Below are positions 11,130-22,210 of a stretch of DNA of 64,000 bases, in pieces (position 1 is the first letter of the stretch; each line of letters starts with the position of its first letter). The translations under genes were made by a program, and so were the position numbers. The notes beneath the pieces are model-generated. The model saw only the letters and a list, made by a program, of their open reading frames with translations. It ran no database searches and was not told the origin of the DNA. Source of the stretch: Hawksworthiomyces lignivorus (Eukaryota > Ascomycota > Sordariomycetes > Ophiostomatales > Ophiostomataceae); the NCBI GenBank assembly GCA_002917075.1, contig NTMA01000045.1, positions 1 through 64,000 of the forward strand, written 5' to 3'.

Positions 11130-11765
11130 CCAGGTTGCATTTGGGGGTGGAGTTCATTTTTGTCCCTATTACTCAAGTTGATCCATCATAAGGGAGCCCA
11201 GCTATAACCTAGCCTTGAGAGTTTTGTAATATCTGTCTTTTAGTACCTGTAACTTTGTCCAATATCAGCACCGTCTTAACGCCAGCGCTCAAGGCGGTCC
11301 GGCTACCAGGCGAGAAAGCTACAGTATCGATCCGGTGTGAATGAACTCAAATCACCCACTGCTCAGCACCTGTGGCCGCGTCCCATATCCGCACTGTATT
11401 ATCGCTAGAGCCCGATATAATAAGACGTCCGTCATGCGAGAAGGTTACAGCAGAGACTATGCTGGGATTACTAAGTGTTTGTAAATGTGCGCTCCAGTCC
11501 TTTGAAAGTGTCAGCAAGTGCACTATCCACTTTGGCAGTAGATGGATGTGAAGTCGTCGAATGGTACTCACCTCCGGACTAAAGACTAGAGCGGAAGAGT
11601 ATATCTGTAGTGGAGCCACTCCAATAATCCAGCTATGGCTTAGAAGGAATCGCCTCGCATCATAAACTACTTCACGTAGAGGCGGAGTGTCTTGAACACG
11701 TTTAGACGTGAGCTTAGCTTTTATCCTACGAAAGAGGGCTCGAGATCCTGTTTCAGTGCCTCTCT
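11130..11765 (-). pseudogene. NWD40-type NLR relic (NACHT-WD40 junction)
   Basis: On the minus strand an open stretch reads through DARRFLLSHSWIIGVAPLQIYSSALVFSPE, the linker of NACHT-WD40 proteins (split here: DARRFLLSHSWIIG and APLQIYSSALVFSPE). A first WD40 repeat follows (AVTFSHDGRLIISGSSDNTV, RIWDAATGAEQ). The frame then stops at 11347. A second, shifted frame continues with TVAFSPGSRTALSAG and KTVLILDKVTGTKRQILQ, broken by TAG (11209-11211) and TGA (11173-11175). One frameshift and two or more stops make it a pseudogene of an NLR class different from the intact TPR-type gene. Confidence 0.78.
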
Positions 11766-11996
11766 TTAAACCGTTAGCTGCAACGCGCTGACGGGGTGGT
11801 ACGTCCCGGCTGCCTGATCGTAGCAGGGTGTCCGCGTGTCTGGGTTCCCTGGGTCGGAGAGCACCTCGATGACGCTCTGCGCGATGCCCTGCACCGACAT
11901 GAAGAGCAGCTTGACGCTGTTAGGTGCGCCGGCCACCGTGGTCTGGACGGCTCTGAGGGCTTCGTAGGTTCGGTAGGGATTTTCTGCCGTGGACAT
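11766..11996 (-). CDS. Small hypothetical protein, 76 residues
   Basis: The frame begins MSTAENPYRTYEALRAVQ and has higher GC than its flanks. An AT-rich stretch that could serve as promoter lies upstream (12000-12200). I recognise no domain, signal peptide or membrane segment. It abuts the NWD40 relic on the same strand and could be either a real small gene or another fragment. The opposite-strand frame 11796-12077 is taken as a shadow. Confidence 0.35.
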   Translation of the reverse strand: MSTAENPYRTYEALRAVQTTVAGAPNSVKLLFMSVQGIAQSVIEVLSDPGNPDTRTPCYDQAAGTYHPVSALQLTV

Positions 11997-13396
11997 ATTG
12001 TGAAAAGTTTGATAGTGTTTGAGATATTTGAGTTCAGAGAGATACGGTGTTTTGCTTCGATGAAATGTGGGTTGTAAGAGAGCAAGAGAGTTGAAGTGTC
12101 GGGGGTGACCTCGTTTAAGGTAATAGTTTATGAATAAAAAACTAAAACTTATATATCTTCTATAACTAGCGCATAAAATATTGGAAATTCATAAACAAAG
12201 ATGTCTATATGTATCTTTTTCAAATAGTACAAAATTATCTATATTACCCCCTATTAATTTTATATGCCTTTTATAGATCTGACCCGTTACAACGACAACT
12301 ATTCCGTATACAACTAACAATATGGAGTACAAACTCTTACTTCTAAGTGTCTCTTGTTTATGTAAATTCAATGCTAAGCTACTACTTAGATTGGAGATTG
12401 CCTAGGGGTTTCTACGATGACAGCTGGGAGGAGCTCAACTTGTGGCCATCAGATCACAATATGAAACCAATGCACATCAGTATGCGTTAATCGAGCGATG
12501 AGCGACTATTGATCGATCGCTCGACCACCTGGACTAAGAGCAGCCTCGGAGCGCAAGCAGCAGTCGACCGACGGCTAAGAGCTTATGGCCGGGATGAAAC
12601 CGCTAATTCTGTTCGGATAGAGCTGTCGCATGGCTTGCTCCAGCTTTCCTGCATCGCCGAATCTCTTCATTTTTCGAAAGCCAAAATATATCGCTTCGTA
12701 GCACCGATCAGCCTGGCGACTGTCATTATGACTAGAACAGCCAGTCTCGTCGACTTTTTCTTGTTGCTTTTGGCTCTTCTAGCTTTGGCAAGGTGCTGGC
12801 CAGGAATATGCTCATAATTTCAAAGGCTGTGATTGTTTCAGGGCGTTCTCCAGGACCGATGCCTGAAAGGGTGAATTCGGGTTGAACGAACCTGTTAAGC
12901 TAGACTAGGCCGTGCGTATTTGCGGCGACACGACCGCCGCGAGCTCTTTTCTCTCGGCCGCCATGCACAAGGCTGCAGCAGTGGGAATACCAGTTTTGTT
13001 CTCATGTCCTATTACCTTCTTATGAACAATTGCTTTATAGCAACGTATGACATCTCCAACAAATCCCACTGAACCGCAGCAACCCGCCGCTGAGAACACT
13101 GCACGAACTCATTGGCTGACGGGATATGAAGCTTGGCCTACCCCTCACTGCTTTGTCGTATTGAGGTATTCTCTTGGATGCCCTGCTCTTCCGCTAGCCT
13201 TGTCCACAGTTGAAAAGCAGCCAGCCGCTGCTTACGCTCATCCTTTTTGAGGGCGCTACCGAGGTGCTGCCCGACTAGGACAAAATTGCTCTGGAATGAG
13301 AGTTTGAAGCAGTAGATTTCTTGGAGCCGACAGAACCAGACCCGGCTGGGACGGATTCCTTTTCACCAGCATTGATTGAGCAGAACGCGCCTCACC
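11997..13396. other. Intergenic, AT-rich then mixed; no supported gene
   Basis: Sequence from 12100 to 12400 is strongly AT-rich. Short frames at 12509-12817 and 12905-13250 have no recognisable features. The last few hundred bases form the promoter and leader of the HET gene. Confidence 0.5.
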
Positions 13397-15439
13397 ATGG
13401 AGGCAAACAACATCGTCGGCGCTGCGCCACACTATTCTCTCCTGGAGCCGTCCAAGAGAGAGATCCGCCTGCTCACCTTTGCGTTCGAGCCCGACTCTCC
13501 GTATCCTATCCACGCGACACTGTCGACCTGCTCCCTGGACGACAAGCCGACCTACAACGCCCTGTCATATACGTGGGGCGACCCGCAAGCCAGCCAGGCG
13601 GTGCTCGTCTGCGGCTGCGTGGTGCGCGTGACGCGGAACCTGGTGGCCGCGCTCGTCTGCCTGGCACGGCAGGGCTACAGCGGCCAGCCGCTATGGGTCG
13701 ACGCGCTGTGCATCAACCAGGCGGACCTGGCGGAGCGCGCGGCGCAGGTGGCGCTGATGGGCGCGCTGTACGCGGGCGCGGGGCTGGTGCTGGCCTGGCT
13801 GGGGGAGGCGAGCGTGACCAGCGCGGCGACGCTGCGACTGGTGCGGCAGCTGGGCCGCGACGTGCGGCGCTGGCGCGGCAGCGGCCGGCGCGACGTGGCG
13901 TGGCTGGCGGAGCCCGTCTATCACGCGCTGTGCGCGCAGTTTGGTGCCGACGCCGACGCCGATGCCGGCAGCGCCATCCTGCAGAGCGTGAACGAGCTGC
14001 TCTTCCGGCGCGCGTACTTTTTGCGCGCCTGGACATTCCAGGAGCTGCTGCTGGCCGCCGACGGCGTGCTGCTCTGCGGCGACGCCACGTGCGGCCTGCG
14101 CGACGTGGTCGCCGTGTGCCAGAGCTTCGCCGCCGGCGCCGACGTGTTCGACCTAGTGGGCCCCCCGACAGGCGTTGACCGGCGCCTCTGGGCCCTGATC
14201 TACCGCCTAGCCACTACCGTGGACTACGGTGTCATCGACAGCGCGTTTGAGTGGTGGCCTGACGCCGACGCCCTGCAGACCTACGACGGCGTCGATCTCA
14301 TGATGGTCGTGTTTCTGCGGCAGGCCAGCAACCCGCTGGACAAGGTGTACAGCCTCCTGGGCGTGTCCCAGCTAGCCGTCCCGGTAGACTATGCTATGCC
14401 GTACCCGGCGCTGTATGCCCAGCTCGCCCGCCGATGGATGGAAAAGGCATCCGAGGTGGGGGAGGCCAAGGATATTGCCCGCGTCCTCAGCCTCGCCAAC
14501 ATGGATCGTGCGGCGGGGCCGGCGCTGCCATCGTGGGCCCCCGACTGGGACGGGCTGTCCAAGATGCGACGGCTCCCGTACTTGATGGGCACGCGCTGGA
14601 AGCCGCGCCCCGGCGGGCCCGGCACCATTGACATTCTCGGGCCGAATACCGAGTTTCCGGCGGCGCTGCGCGCCACCCGGTTCGAGGGCGCCACCGGGCT
14701 GGTGGTCCAAGGTGTCGTCCTCGACACGGTCGACGCCACGTGCTCTGGCGGCCTTTGCACGAATCTCGAGTTTCTGTTCGGCGCCGACCTGATCTCCGTC
14801 GCGGACCTCATTCTGGCCGGACCGCCGCGCAGCACGCGCTACCGCACGGGCATCCCGCTGGCGCTAGCCGTCCTGCGACTGGTGACCGAGGACACAGACT
14901 TTCTCGACAGCGATCAGGTCCGACTGAGCCCGGCCTCGCCCAACTTCGACTACATCCTGGGCGTCTTTCTGCAGCTGGTGCTCCGGCTCTGCGGATTGGA
15001 CGTCCCGGGCCGGGACCGTCGGACGCCTGACTTGCCCGTGCCCCCGCTGAGCGCGGTGGTCGACGAGAACAGGATGCACTTCTTGACGGTGGAGCAGCTC
15101 GCGCGCGCCTGCGCCCAGCAGCTGGACCAGGAGGTGTGCATGGAGGCGGAGCAGCGGCTCCTGCGGCGCAATCCCGTCTTGGAAGAGCTGTCAAGACGGA
15201 GAACCACCAGGGTGTTTTACACCCGCACGGGATACATGGGCTTCGGCCACCACGCCATCCAGTCCGGCGACGTCGTCTGCGTCTGCGGCAGCACCAACAC
15301 CCCGCTGATTCTCCGCCGTGCCGGGGACCACTATACGTTTGTAGCAACCGCGCACGTCGTGGGCCTCATGTGGGAAGGGACCGTATGGCCCCGGGTGGAA
15401 GCCGGCGAGTTTACGGTGGAGAAGATTGTCATCCATTGA
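13397..15439 (+). CDS. HET-domain (heterokaryon incompatibility) protein
   Basis: A single exon encodes 680 residues; the start is chosen at CACCATGG, a strong fungal context, because the frame upstream has no ATG. The HET domain occupies about residues 45-240 with its three diagnostic blocks: YNALSYTWGDP, LWVDALCINQ followed by a WLGEA turn, and FLRAWTFQELLLA. The C-terminus keeps the GYMGFG and later strand blocks typical of the family. HET proteins trigger cell death after fusion of unlike hyphae or act downstream of NLRs; the HET domain is TIR-like. GC is markedly higher than in the flanking DNA. Its position next to an NLR, a gasdermin-like gene and HET/NLR relics places it in an incompatibility island. 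Partner and trigger are unknown. Confidence 0.93.
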   Translation: MEANNIVGAAPHYSLLEPSKREIRLLTFAFEPDSPYPIHATLSTCSLDDKPTYNALSYTWGDPQASQAVLVCGCVVRVTRNLVAALVCLARQGYSGQPLWVDALCINQADLAERAAQVALMGALYAGAGLVLAWLGEASVTSAATLRLVRQLGRDVRRWRGSGRRDVAWLAEPVYHALCAQFGADADADAGSAILQSVNELLFRRAYFLRAWTFQELLLAADGVLLCGDATCGLRDVVAVCQSFAAGADVFDLVGPPTGVDRRLWALIYRLATTVDYGVIDSAFEWWPDADALQTYDGVDLMMVVFLRQASNPLDKVYSLLGVSQLAVPVDYAMPYPALYAQLARRWMEKASEVGEAKDIARVLSLANMDRAAGPALPSWAPDWDGLSKMRRLPYLMGTRWKPRPGGPGTIDILGPNTEFPAALRATRFEGATGLVVQGVVLDTVDATCSGGLCTNLEFLFGADLISVADLILAGPPRSTRYRTGIPLALAVLRLVTEDTDFLDSDQVRLSPASPNFDYILGVFLQLVLRLCGLDVPGRDRRTPDLPVPPLSAVVDENRMHFLTVEQLARACAQQLDQEVCMEAEQRLLRRNPVLEELSRRRTTRVFYTRTGYMGFGHHAIQSGDVVCVCGSTNTPLILRRAGDHYTFVATAHVVGLMWEGTVWPRVEAGEFTVEKIVIH

Positions 15440-15977
15440 GCTGCTGCGAAATTCCCGAGGAGCGCTCTGTCGTGCCGCCCGCCCACATTGGGTCACCGGC
15501 GGCGTAACTGTTATTGACTTCCAACTCTCATATACAATGACGATTCATAGTTTGGTCGGGATTAGTTTGGCTCATCTTTAGCTTTTAGAACACCCCACAA
15601 GTTATACGACCTCTTGCGCTTCGCACAGCGTCGGAGGAGACCAATTCATTACGCAGAGGTTTATTAAGGAAAAGGCTGTCTCTTGAAAAGGCTGCTTTGA
15701 CGGTACGCTGCGATATGTTTTCCGTTGTTAGATACAGATTGTATTGTAAGAGCGCGTGGACGCCTTGTTGCTGCAGAAACAGAGTCAAAATTTCCCTGAG
15801 CATGGTTAACTAAGGCGTCGAGAGTTGGATAGATACTGTATTTAAGCATTGTACCTTTAATTTATTAGACTGGTTGAGAATTCTCGACAGATTCAACCAA
15901 GATTCAGTCTTTGTTCAAAAACCCTAAGCTTTGTTAAAACACACTTCTAATTCTTCTGTTGATCGCTACCTAGTCTA
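15440..15977. other. Intergenic after the HET gene
   Basis: I see no intact gene. Minus-strand frames near 15585-15849 have no recognisable domain. Confidence 0.5.
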
Positions 15978-16397
15978 AGTACCCCTACAACACCGGTCGT
16001 CGATATCTATATAACGGCTACAACCACCATCGCCTACATTGCTATCCATTGTTTCCGCTTTTTGTCCGAAACGACATGGGACAGCCTCGCATTGGTCTTT
16101 ACCACCAGCTATGACGGCCTTTACACTTTGTACAATAACCCTGTCTACGCGGGGGCCAAACATACCGTGGTTGGCTTCATACGTACCATCGCCTCCTGCA
16201 TATAGCGGCGTGATGGCATCCGGGTGAACGCCATACTGCCGGACACTGTACGTACGAACCTGCTGTCACAAGAGCTATACAAACAGTTCCCTGACGCGTA
16301 CTTCACGCCAATGGAGTCCATCGTGAAGACGGTGCAGACAAGCTCGGGTTTTTACTACATTAGAGGGTTCCGACCAGAGATCCCGAGACGAAGATAG
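15978..16397 (+). pseudogene. Short-chain dehydrogenase/reductase pseudogene
   Basis: One plus-strand frame keeps the C-terminal two thirds of a classical SDR. It has a VVDIYITATTT strand (normally DVNLTG), the LVFTTSYDGLY strand carrying the catalytic Ser region, YAGAK (the YxxxK catalytic pair), GFIRTIASCI, then GIRVNAILPDTVRTNLL. An in-frame TAG lies at 16203-16205, between the helix after YxxxK and the GIRVNAI strand. The N-terminal TGxxxGxG nucleotide-binding segment was not found. The gene is therefore truncated and interrupted. It sits between the HET gene and the MFS gene, outside any obvious operon-like grouping. Confidence 0.72.
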
Positions 16398-16859
16398 CGG
16401 AAAGAAAAAAAAATGGAAGAGAGGGGGGATACCTATGGTATGTATCTAGAAGATCCGTTGTCTCAAGGGACAGCGTTGGCACACTATTCAATTGCAATGA
16501 GCAGAAGAGCTGGATCTGCAAGGAACAAAGGCAGATTGGGAAAAGGGAATAGATTAGGTAGCAAAGTTTAAGCGGTCAATGCCGAGGAAAAACAAAGCTT
16601 CGCTTTAGTTAATCGCCACATAATTCCCGTACTTGCTATATAAATTTGGTGAGAGAGTCGGCTGGGCTTCGAGTCTGTCCGTCTTGTATATTACAGCGGT
16701 ACTTCTAAGTAAGAAGACGGGGACACAAAATTCGGATGCCATAGAAATGGAAGCACGTTCTCCCAATGCAAAACAAACTATTTAATCTCGCCGTTTCTAC
16801 AATTTCTCGTTGGAGCGTGGTACTCAAGAGACATCCTACTAATAAATCTAAAGATTAAA
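16398..16859. other. Intergenic, no supported gene
   Basis: I found no reading frame with a recognisable signature. The stretch separates two gene relics. Confidence 0.5.
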
Positions 16860-17024
16860 TCACAGGCTGCTATTTAGGCCCTTTTTATAGGCGACTATAG
16901 CCTTCTCCCGCGAGATCTTATGCTGCACGATAGGCTCCGGATAACCAGCCTCACGCGCTCGATCCGCAGCGCCGCGCGCATACGGGTCATGGATAGCTCT
17001 CGATCCATTGTTTCTATCATAGTC
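16860..17024 (-). pseudogene. Photolyase/cryptochrome-like C-terminal fragment (tentative)
   Basis: A 54-codon minus-strand frame reads GSRAIHDPYARGAAD, then AGYPEPIVQHKISREKAI and VAYKKGL before a TGA at 16860-16862. The IHDPYxRG plus GYPxPIVxHKxxRExALxxYK pattern resembles the extreme C-terminus of fungal DNA photolyases. No upstream FAD-binding part was found, so it is at most a terminal fragment. The identification rests on recalled motif resemblance only. Confidence 0.45.
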
Positions 17025-17714
17025 AAGACGTACCGTTGTAACATTTTCTTATAAGCACATTCTTAATGTTGAGTTATAAGGTGTTGTGACATATGTTCAA
17101 GGGCATTGATCCTTTTTGTACTGGTACAGTGGCCTAGTGGCAGTGCTCGACATTTTAATGTTCTAACGTTAACCCGAGAGCTTGAAACTAAATACGTATG
17201 GATCGATTTTTTTTACAGAGTACGGAGTGGCACACACGGCCAGTGCCGAGAACTTGCAGTGATGAAAAAAATAAAACGGGGGTAAATCGACGGCCGGTAG
17301 ACCGTCGTAGAAGGGGAGTAAAAAGGCAAGAGAAGAGAAGGAGTGAGTTTGTCGCAGCTCGGGGCAGGCCGGCGCGGTCAAAGTCGAAGCAGAGGACATA
17401 TTGAACAGGCTCGGTCCAAGAGCACTAGAATTAGCAGCAAACCTGGCACGAGATGGTGTCTCATGCCGAACCTTTGCTTTGGTCGCAGCTATTGAGCCGG
17501 CGGCTCATACAAAGCTCGCCGTCAAAACGTGTGGTGGCTAACACTATCACGGCGTACTAAATAAGGCATAGAATGCAAGTAGCGAAATCATTGCATGCTT
17601 TCTGATTCTCAAAGCTGCTCTGATGGCTGCCATCCATGATCTCTGCAACTATGTAAATATATATCAATACACTTTTCCTCATGTTGGAATTTAGTGTCGT
17701 CGAGAGAATCTACT
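17025..17714. other. Intergenic with tRNA-like repeat
   Basis: Apart from the tRNA-like repeat at 17123-17214 I see no gene. Short minus-strand frames at 17169-17399 are taken as chance. Confidence 0.5.
17123..17214 (+). repeat. tRNA-like Pol III-type repeat unit (copy 2 of dispersed repeat)
   Basis: The unit has a box A-like tggcctagtgg at 17130-17140, a box B-like agcttgaaact at 17179-17189 (canonical ggttcgaatcc) and a T8 run at 17207-17214 that would terminate Pol III. The box spacing fits a tRNA. The acceptor and T stems do not pair well, so it is not a functional tRNA. Its 3' 39 bases recur at 10459-10497, suggesting a tRNA-derived SINE-like element. Confidence 0.5.
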
Positions 17715-20197
17715 TTAGTCTTCGTCGGTTAGATGTTCGTTGATAATGGTTTTCTCTGGTGCAATGTCCATCGCCACAGTACCGGCTATCCGTCGGCTCA
17801 CGTAATTTGTTAACTGTTTATCGAAATCCGACGCAAAGAAAGAGGCAACGACAGCCACACCAGCAAATGCCAACGACGAATAATACACTGTAGCGAAGCT
17901 CGCCGACCACGCTGTCTTGACGCCGTCCGCGATAGCCGCCGCGATAGTCGCGTTCATTCCGGGCACAGCTGCCATAGCTGCCGCAGTGCCGTTAGCCGCA
18001 GCGTCTATGGCCGAAACAACTGAGGTGGATGGCAAGCCGGCGCCGAGGGCAGCCGCGGTAACATCTTTGCCCAGGTTAACGCCAATGCGGTTTTGCAAGA
18101 TAGCGATGTAAACGCTGACTGTAATTAAGGTGCCACTTTAGTAAAATTGTCCACAATCTTGCTATATGCTCAACTTTCTCTTTATTTTAAAAAAAAAATT
18201 AAATAAATAGAGATATATATCATGCCTAATGGAGTTCATTACTAACCTGACACTAAGCCTATGGCTTGTCTGATAGAACCCACAAAGCCATTGGATAGAC
18301 CAAGATCGCCGGGTTTGTTGACGAGGCCATTTCCGACGAGACAGAGCACTTCTGACCAACCTGCGGAAAAGCCTGCAAGTGCCGAGAACTATAGAGATGA
18401 AAGGCAAAAAAAAGGGAATAAGCATATGATAAAATAAAATTGCGGATGGGTAGTGTAGAGCAATAAAACGTACGGCAATTGCCATGGCCTCAGTGCGCTG
18501 ATTTGTCGCAGCCATGGCGCCGAGGAACGCAAACAATAGGACATTTGATGTAATCAGCTGTATCTTTGTGCGACCTATCACTTTCATGAGTGGGCCAAAT
18601 ACGCATTCGCCGATGGCAAGAGCTAGGCCGGGGGGGACCTGTGAGGTGAACCATCAGTTCTCTATTGGAATATAGCGTGGGTTTATCAAAGGCGAGTAGT
18701 TGCGTTTTGAAGACGTACCGACATCCATCCGATCTTGATATTGTCCGTCGTGTATATATTTTCAACCTGCTGGGGCCATACAATAGAGAACGCACTAAAT
18801 GCCATCTGAGCAATACCGGAAACGATCACAAGAGCGACATAGGTGCGATTTGTCAAAAGCTTCATAGGCAGAAGAGGCTGCGACAGAGGCATATATTTTT
18901 CTAGTGTGGTCATTAGTCGGAGGGACGTCAAGACACAAAGCGTACGGTCAAATATTTGAGATATTTACCATATAAGGCGAAGACCACTATTAAGACGCCA
19001 CCCGAAATAAGTGGACCAAGAACATGAGCATTGGTCCACGGGTAGGTGCTGCCACCCCAGTCTATATCGCGTGTACTGTTAGCATAGTTTGGTCCACATG
19101 GCTGCAATCTTGGAGAGATGAAGAACTCATGGCAAGGGGCGTACTTAGTCCGACCAAGACAAGGACTGAAGCGGCAGAAAAGAGAATGATGCCACCATAG
19201 TCCAAGCGTAACAGCTCTGCCTTCCAAGTCAATTTGCAATGCAGCTGGTGAAGACTCGGGGGGAAGTAGCAGAAAATAAGAAGAAGTAGCGTGACTCCGT
19301 TGAAGACGACATTGAGCATGTAGCACCATCTGCAGAGTTCAAATAGCAGTCAGCCACATCCTTCTACGGGGGAAGCAAAGGTGCAAGGTGAGATATGAGA
19401 ACTTGTTCTCGGACCTACCGCCAACCCAAAGCCGAATGCTCAATAAGCTGGCGCGCAACAATTGGTCCAAAGCCGGCGAACGGGAGAACAGAAGCGATAA
19501 CGACTGCTTGGGCAATGCCTCGGTGTTTATTTGGCACCAGCTCTTGGATGCTATACGGAAAAGTCAGCTGCATGGTTCCGGCAACACCGTAGATGGTGGA
19601 ACCGGCGATGAGCATGTTCATGGACGTCGCCTTGGCGCAGATGACCGATCCGAGGACGCCAAACACTTGACCGGTGATGAGGAAATAGCGACGCCCTACG
19701 ATGTCCCCGATTCGTCCCACAATGAGCATGCCAACGCACGTCACCACCAGTCCAGCATCACTGATCCAAATATAGCTCGGTGAATAGCCTAGACAATCTA
19801 GTCAGCAAGAGGTTGATCGTCCCGTCATTCATTTGACTTCCATGCACGCAGCACGCACCCAGGTCATTATTGATCACAGTCAAGGCTTGTGCCTACGAAA
19901 TCTTGCCGTTAGTAGACAGGGACACTGCAGTGGTTCAAGAAGTGTTTCTCAAAAAAACACAAGAATGCCAGAGGGGGTGCATACAGGCAAGGAAAAGTTA
20001 ACGTATAAGGAAACAGCCAAGAGGATGATGCTCAAGACAGAACCGAGAAAGCGAAAGGACCACCAGTAGTTGCTGGGGATGTCCTCGGCCTCAACACCTC
20101 GGGCAGTGGGAGACTCAGCATCTTTGTCCAGAGAGTCTGTTGAGATAGTGTTGACATGCTCGCTTGTTTCTTTCTCTCCTGACTCGAAGTTATCCAT
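17715..20197 (-). CDS. MFS efflux transporter, TRI12-like
   Basis: Nine exons (20197-19985, 19892-19859, 19788-19419, 19329-19145, 19061-18969, 18900-18719, 18638-18474, 18388-18247, 18118-17715) encode about 595 residues. Every junction keeps frame. A short acidic N-terminus is followed by the block NYWWSFRFLGSVLSIILL, then YIWISDAGLVVTCVGML and the family-typical RIGDIVGRRYFLITG loop between helices 2 and 3. Further blocks are LDYGGIILFSAASVLVLVGL, WGGSTYPWTNAHV and GWSEVLCLVGNG. About 14 membrane segments are expected. The layout matches the fungal trichothecene-pump/siderophore-type MFS subfamily in the plasma membrane. The substrate cannot be told; its place at the edge of an oxidative gene block suggests export or import of that block's compound. 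Confidence 0.87.
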
Positions 20198-22210
20198 AGT
20201 TGCGGTTCCACTATTCTCGTTGATTTATCTCTTTGAAATGTCGTGGTTCTGATACATGTATTAGTTATCGATATGAGAGACGGCAAGACGAAGGCGAAGG
20301 TAAAGAAAATAAATCAAAATGTGTGGCTGGTTGTTTGCTTGTATACTCGGTCATTGAATACTACGTTAACATCATTTATATATAAAGCTCAGCGTAGGAT
20401 AGGTCGTCTCAGGCAATATTTCATTCAGGATATCTAGTCGTTGATGGTCATACGCTTTCAGTAAGACGCCAACCACGATTCGAGATTCGAGACTTTTCAG
20501 TATCCCTGGGTATTAGCTAACAATACACATATGCCTGCAGACTAATGAAGCCGATGGTCAAGTCCTGCTAGGGTCAATGTATCTCTAATCCATCATTGAC
20601 TCGTCCGTCTTAGCTCATTCCGATCGCAGGCAGGGTGCAATAGCTGCAAACGAATTCAAGTGTTGCCGGAAGAAGTTTCCCCAAGTTTCCCCTCATTTTC
20701 TCCATGTTGGAGTCTGGGGAATCCCCCCTGTTCGGACCTATCAATTTGTTTGCTGTGGAGAGCATCGGGTGTACTTGACCAGAATGCTATGATCCAAGGG
20801 GATGGTAATGAGACAAACGGCAGGTCAATGGTGAATGCTGCAGTACAGCGTAGGCAAAAGATGGCACTGATAGCCGCAAGCATGCGGCGCTTGTGCGAGA
20901 ACCTAAGACGGGCAAAATGGAGAAATCTCGGCTAAGCCTTACAATAGCCTAGCGCTAGCTTTGAGACGAGTCAACGCGACCATAACGACTCAACATCTCC
21001 CCGCAATAACGAGCGGTCGCAGTTGCTTAAGCCTGTCAAGATGAGCCTGGGTTCGTAAAAGTGCCTAGTTGGTCTGTCTCCTCTTCTCCATGGGGATTTG
21101 ATTTTCTAGTTATCGTGTTTACTATCATTTTTCTTATGCAATGTTGCTGTGCTCCTGGACAATCTTTTCCCTCCCGGAGCCGTGTGACCCGAAGCAGACA
21201 GGCATATTGGGGGAAAGAGACAAGGAACCACGGTTCCTGAATCCGAATAAGCCTGAGGGAGCGGACGTGGTCTTCCAGAGCTTGATGGATTGTACTGTTG
21301 AATACACGCATCTCTGTGACCGCGAGAGAAAGAGTAACAAGAAAAGTAAGATCATGAAAAGAGCAGAGACATCCACTTCCTCGCATTTCCATTGTGAAAA
21401 AGCTGGTCCTGGAGGGGGCCGAGACAGGAAATCCAAATAGCCTCCGCAAGGCTGCCAAATGCGAGAGGCGGTCATCTAGAGGATATGTGTGTTGCAGCAG
21501 CAGTTTCTCGTGCGCGACGCCGAACAGCCGGCTTCGTAGCCAACAAGCTGAATTCTCTTGTTAGACTATGGTAGCACAAACGTGTAGCAGCAGGAGAATA
21601 AAATACCATATTCCGATTGCGATTCGCGTTAACAGCTTTGCCGTAGTATCTTCGGCACCGCCGGCGCTGCCATCGCCGACAACATCACGACAGGAGTCCC
21701 GTCGCGTAGATGTATTTCAGTTGTGTAGTCCTAGTTTGCCATGACACGCGCGTCTTTTCCCTCCGTCTTTGCCATCCTGGCCACGAGGTCAGACAGTTAT
21801 ATCGAAAATCTCCGGCCGTTTAGCATCATATAGCCCTTCAACGAACAGCACTGCCGGCTGCTATAACCACTCCATCAACCGGACGAAAGTCCTACCATTC
21901 TTCACCTTCTTCCACAACTAGGATCAAAAGCACATTATGTGTGCTCAATCGAGATGCGGACAGGCACCTCTATTATTGGCTTGGCCGCCTATCTTCTGGC
22001 GATAATCTGTGACATGGACTCGATGCGGATATCTCGTGGTTATTACCGCTCCTTGTGTATGAAGCGTATAAAGGGGAGTCTCAGAGTTAGTTGACCGTGT
22101 GCCACATGAAGCTAGAATGGAGACCCGTTGGTGATGACTCTCGGGTCAGAAATTCAAGATAAAGGCCGAACCAAGTTATGTCAATGGTATATGAACCGAT
22201 CTACTATACA
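20198..22210. other. 2-kb intergenic, no supported gene
   Basis: It contains the upstream region of the MFS gene and the 3' side of the bZIP gene. Overlapping frames at 20656-20935 and 21036-21475 on opposite strands have no domain, no codon bias and no splice support. Confidence 0.5.

Noticed and set aside
13321..14178. 285-residue frame overlapping the HET gene
   Set aside because: Arg/Gly/Pro-rich alternate frame of a GC-rich coding sequence; the HET frame carries the motifs.
15440..15500. VTGG-like codons just after the HET stop as the missing SDR N-terminus
   Set aside because: Only a few residues match and they are about 480 bases from the rest of the SDR relic.
19062..19144. Apparent insertion and frame change in the MFS gene
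   Set aside because: Explained by an 83-base intron with GTACGC donor and ATATAG acceptor; the junction restores GLNWGGSTYPW.
21036..21475. Overlapping frames on both strands, up to 140 residues
   Set aside because: No domain, no splice signals in context and no codon bias.
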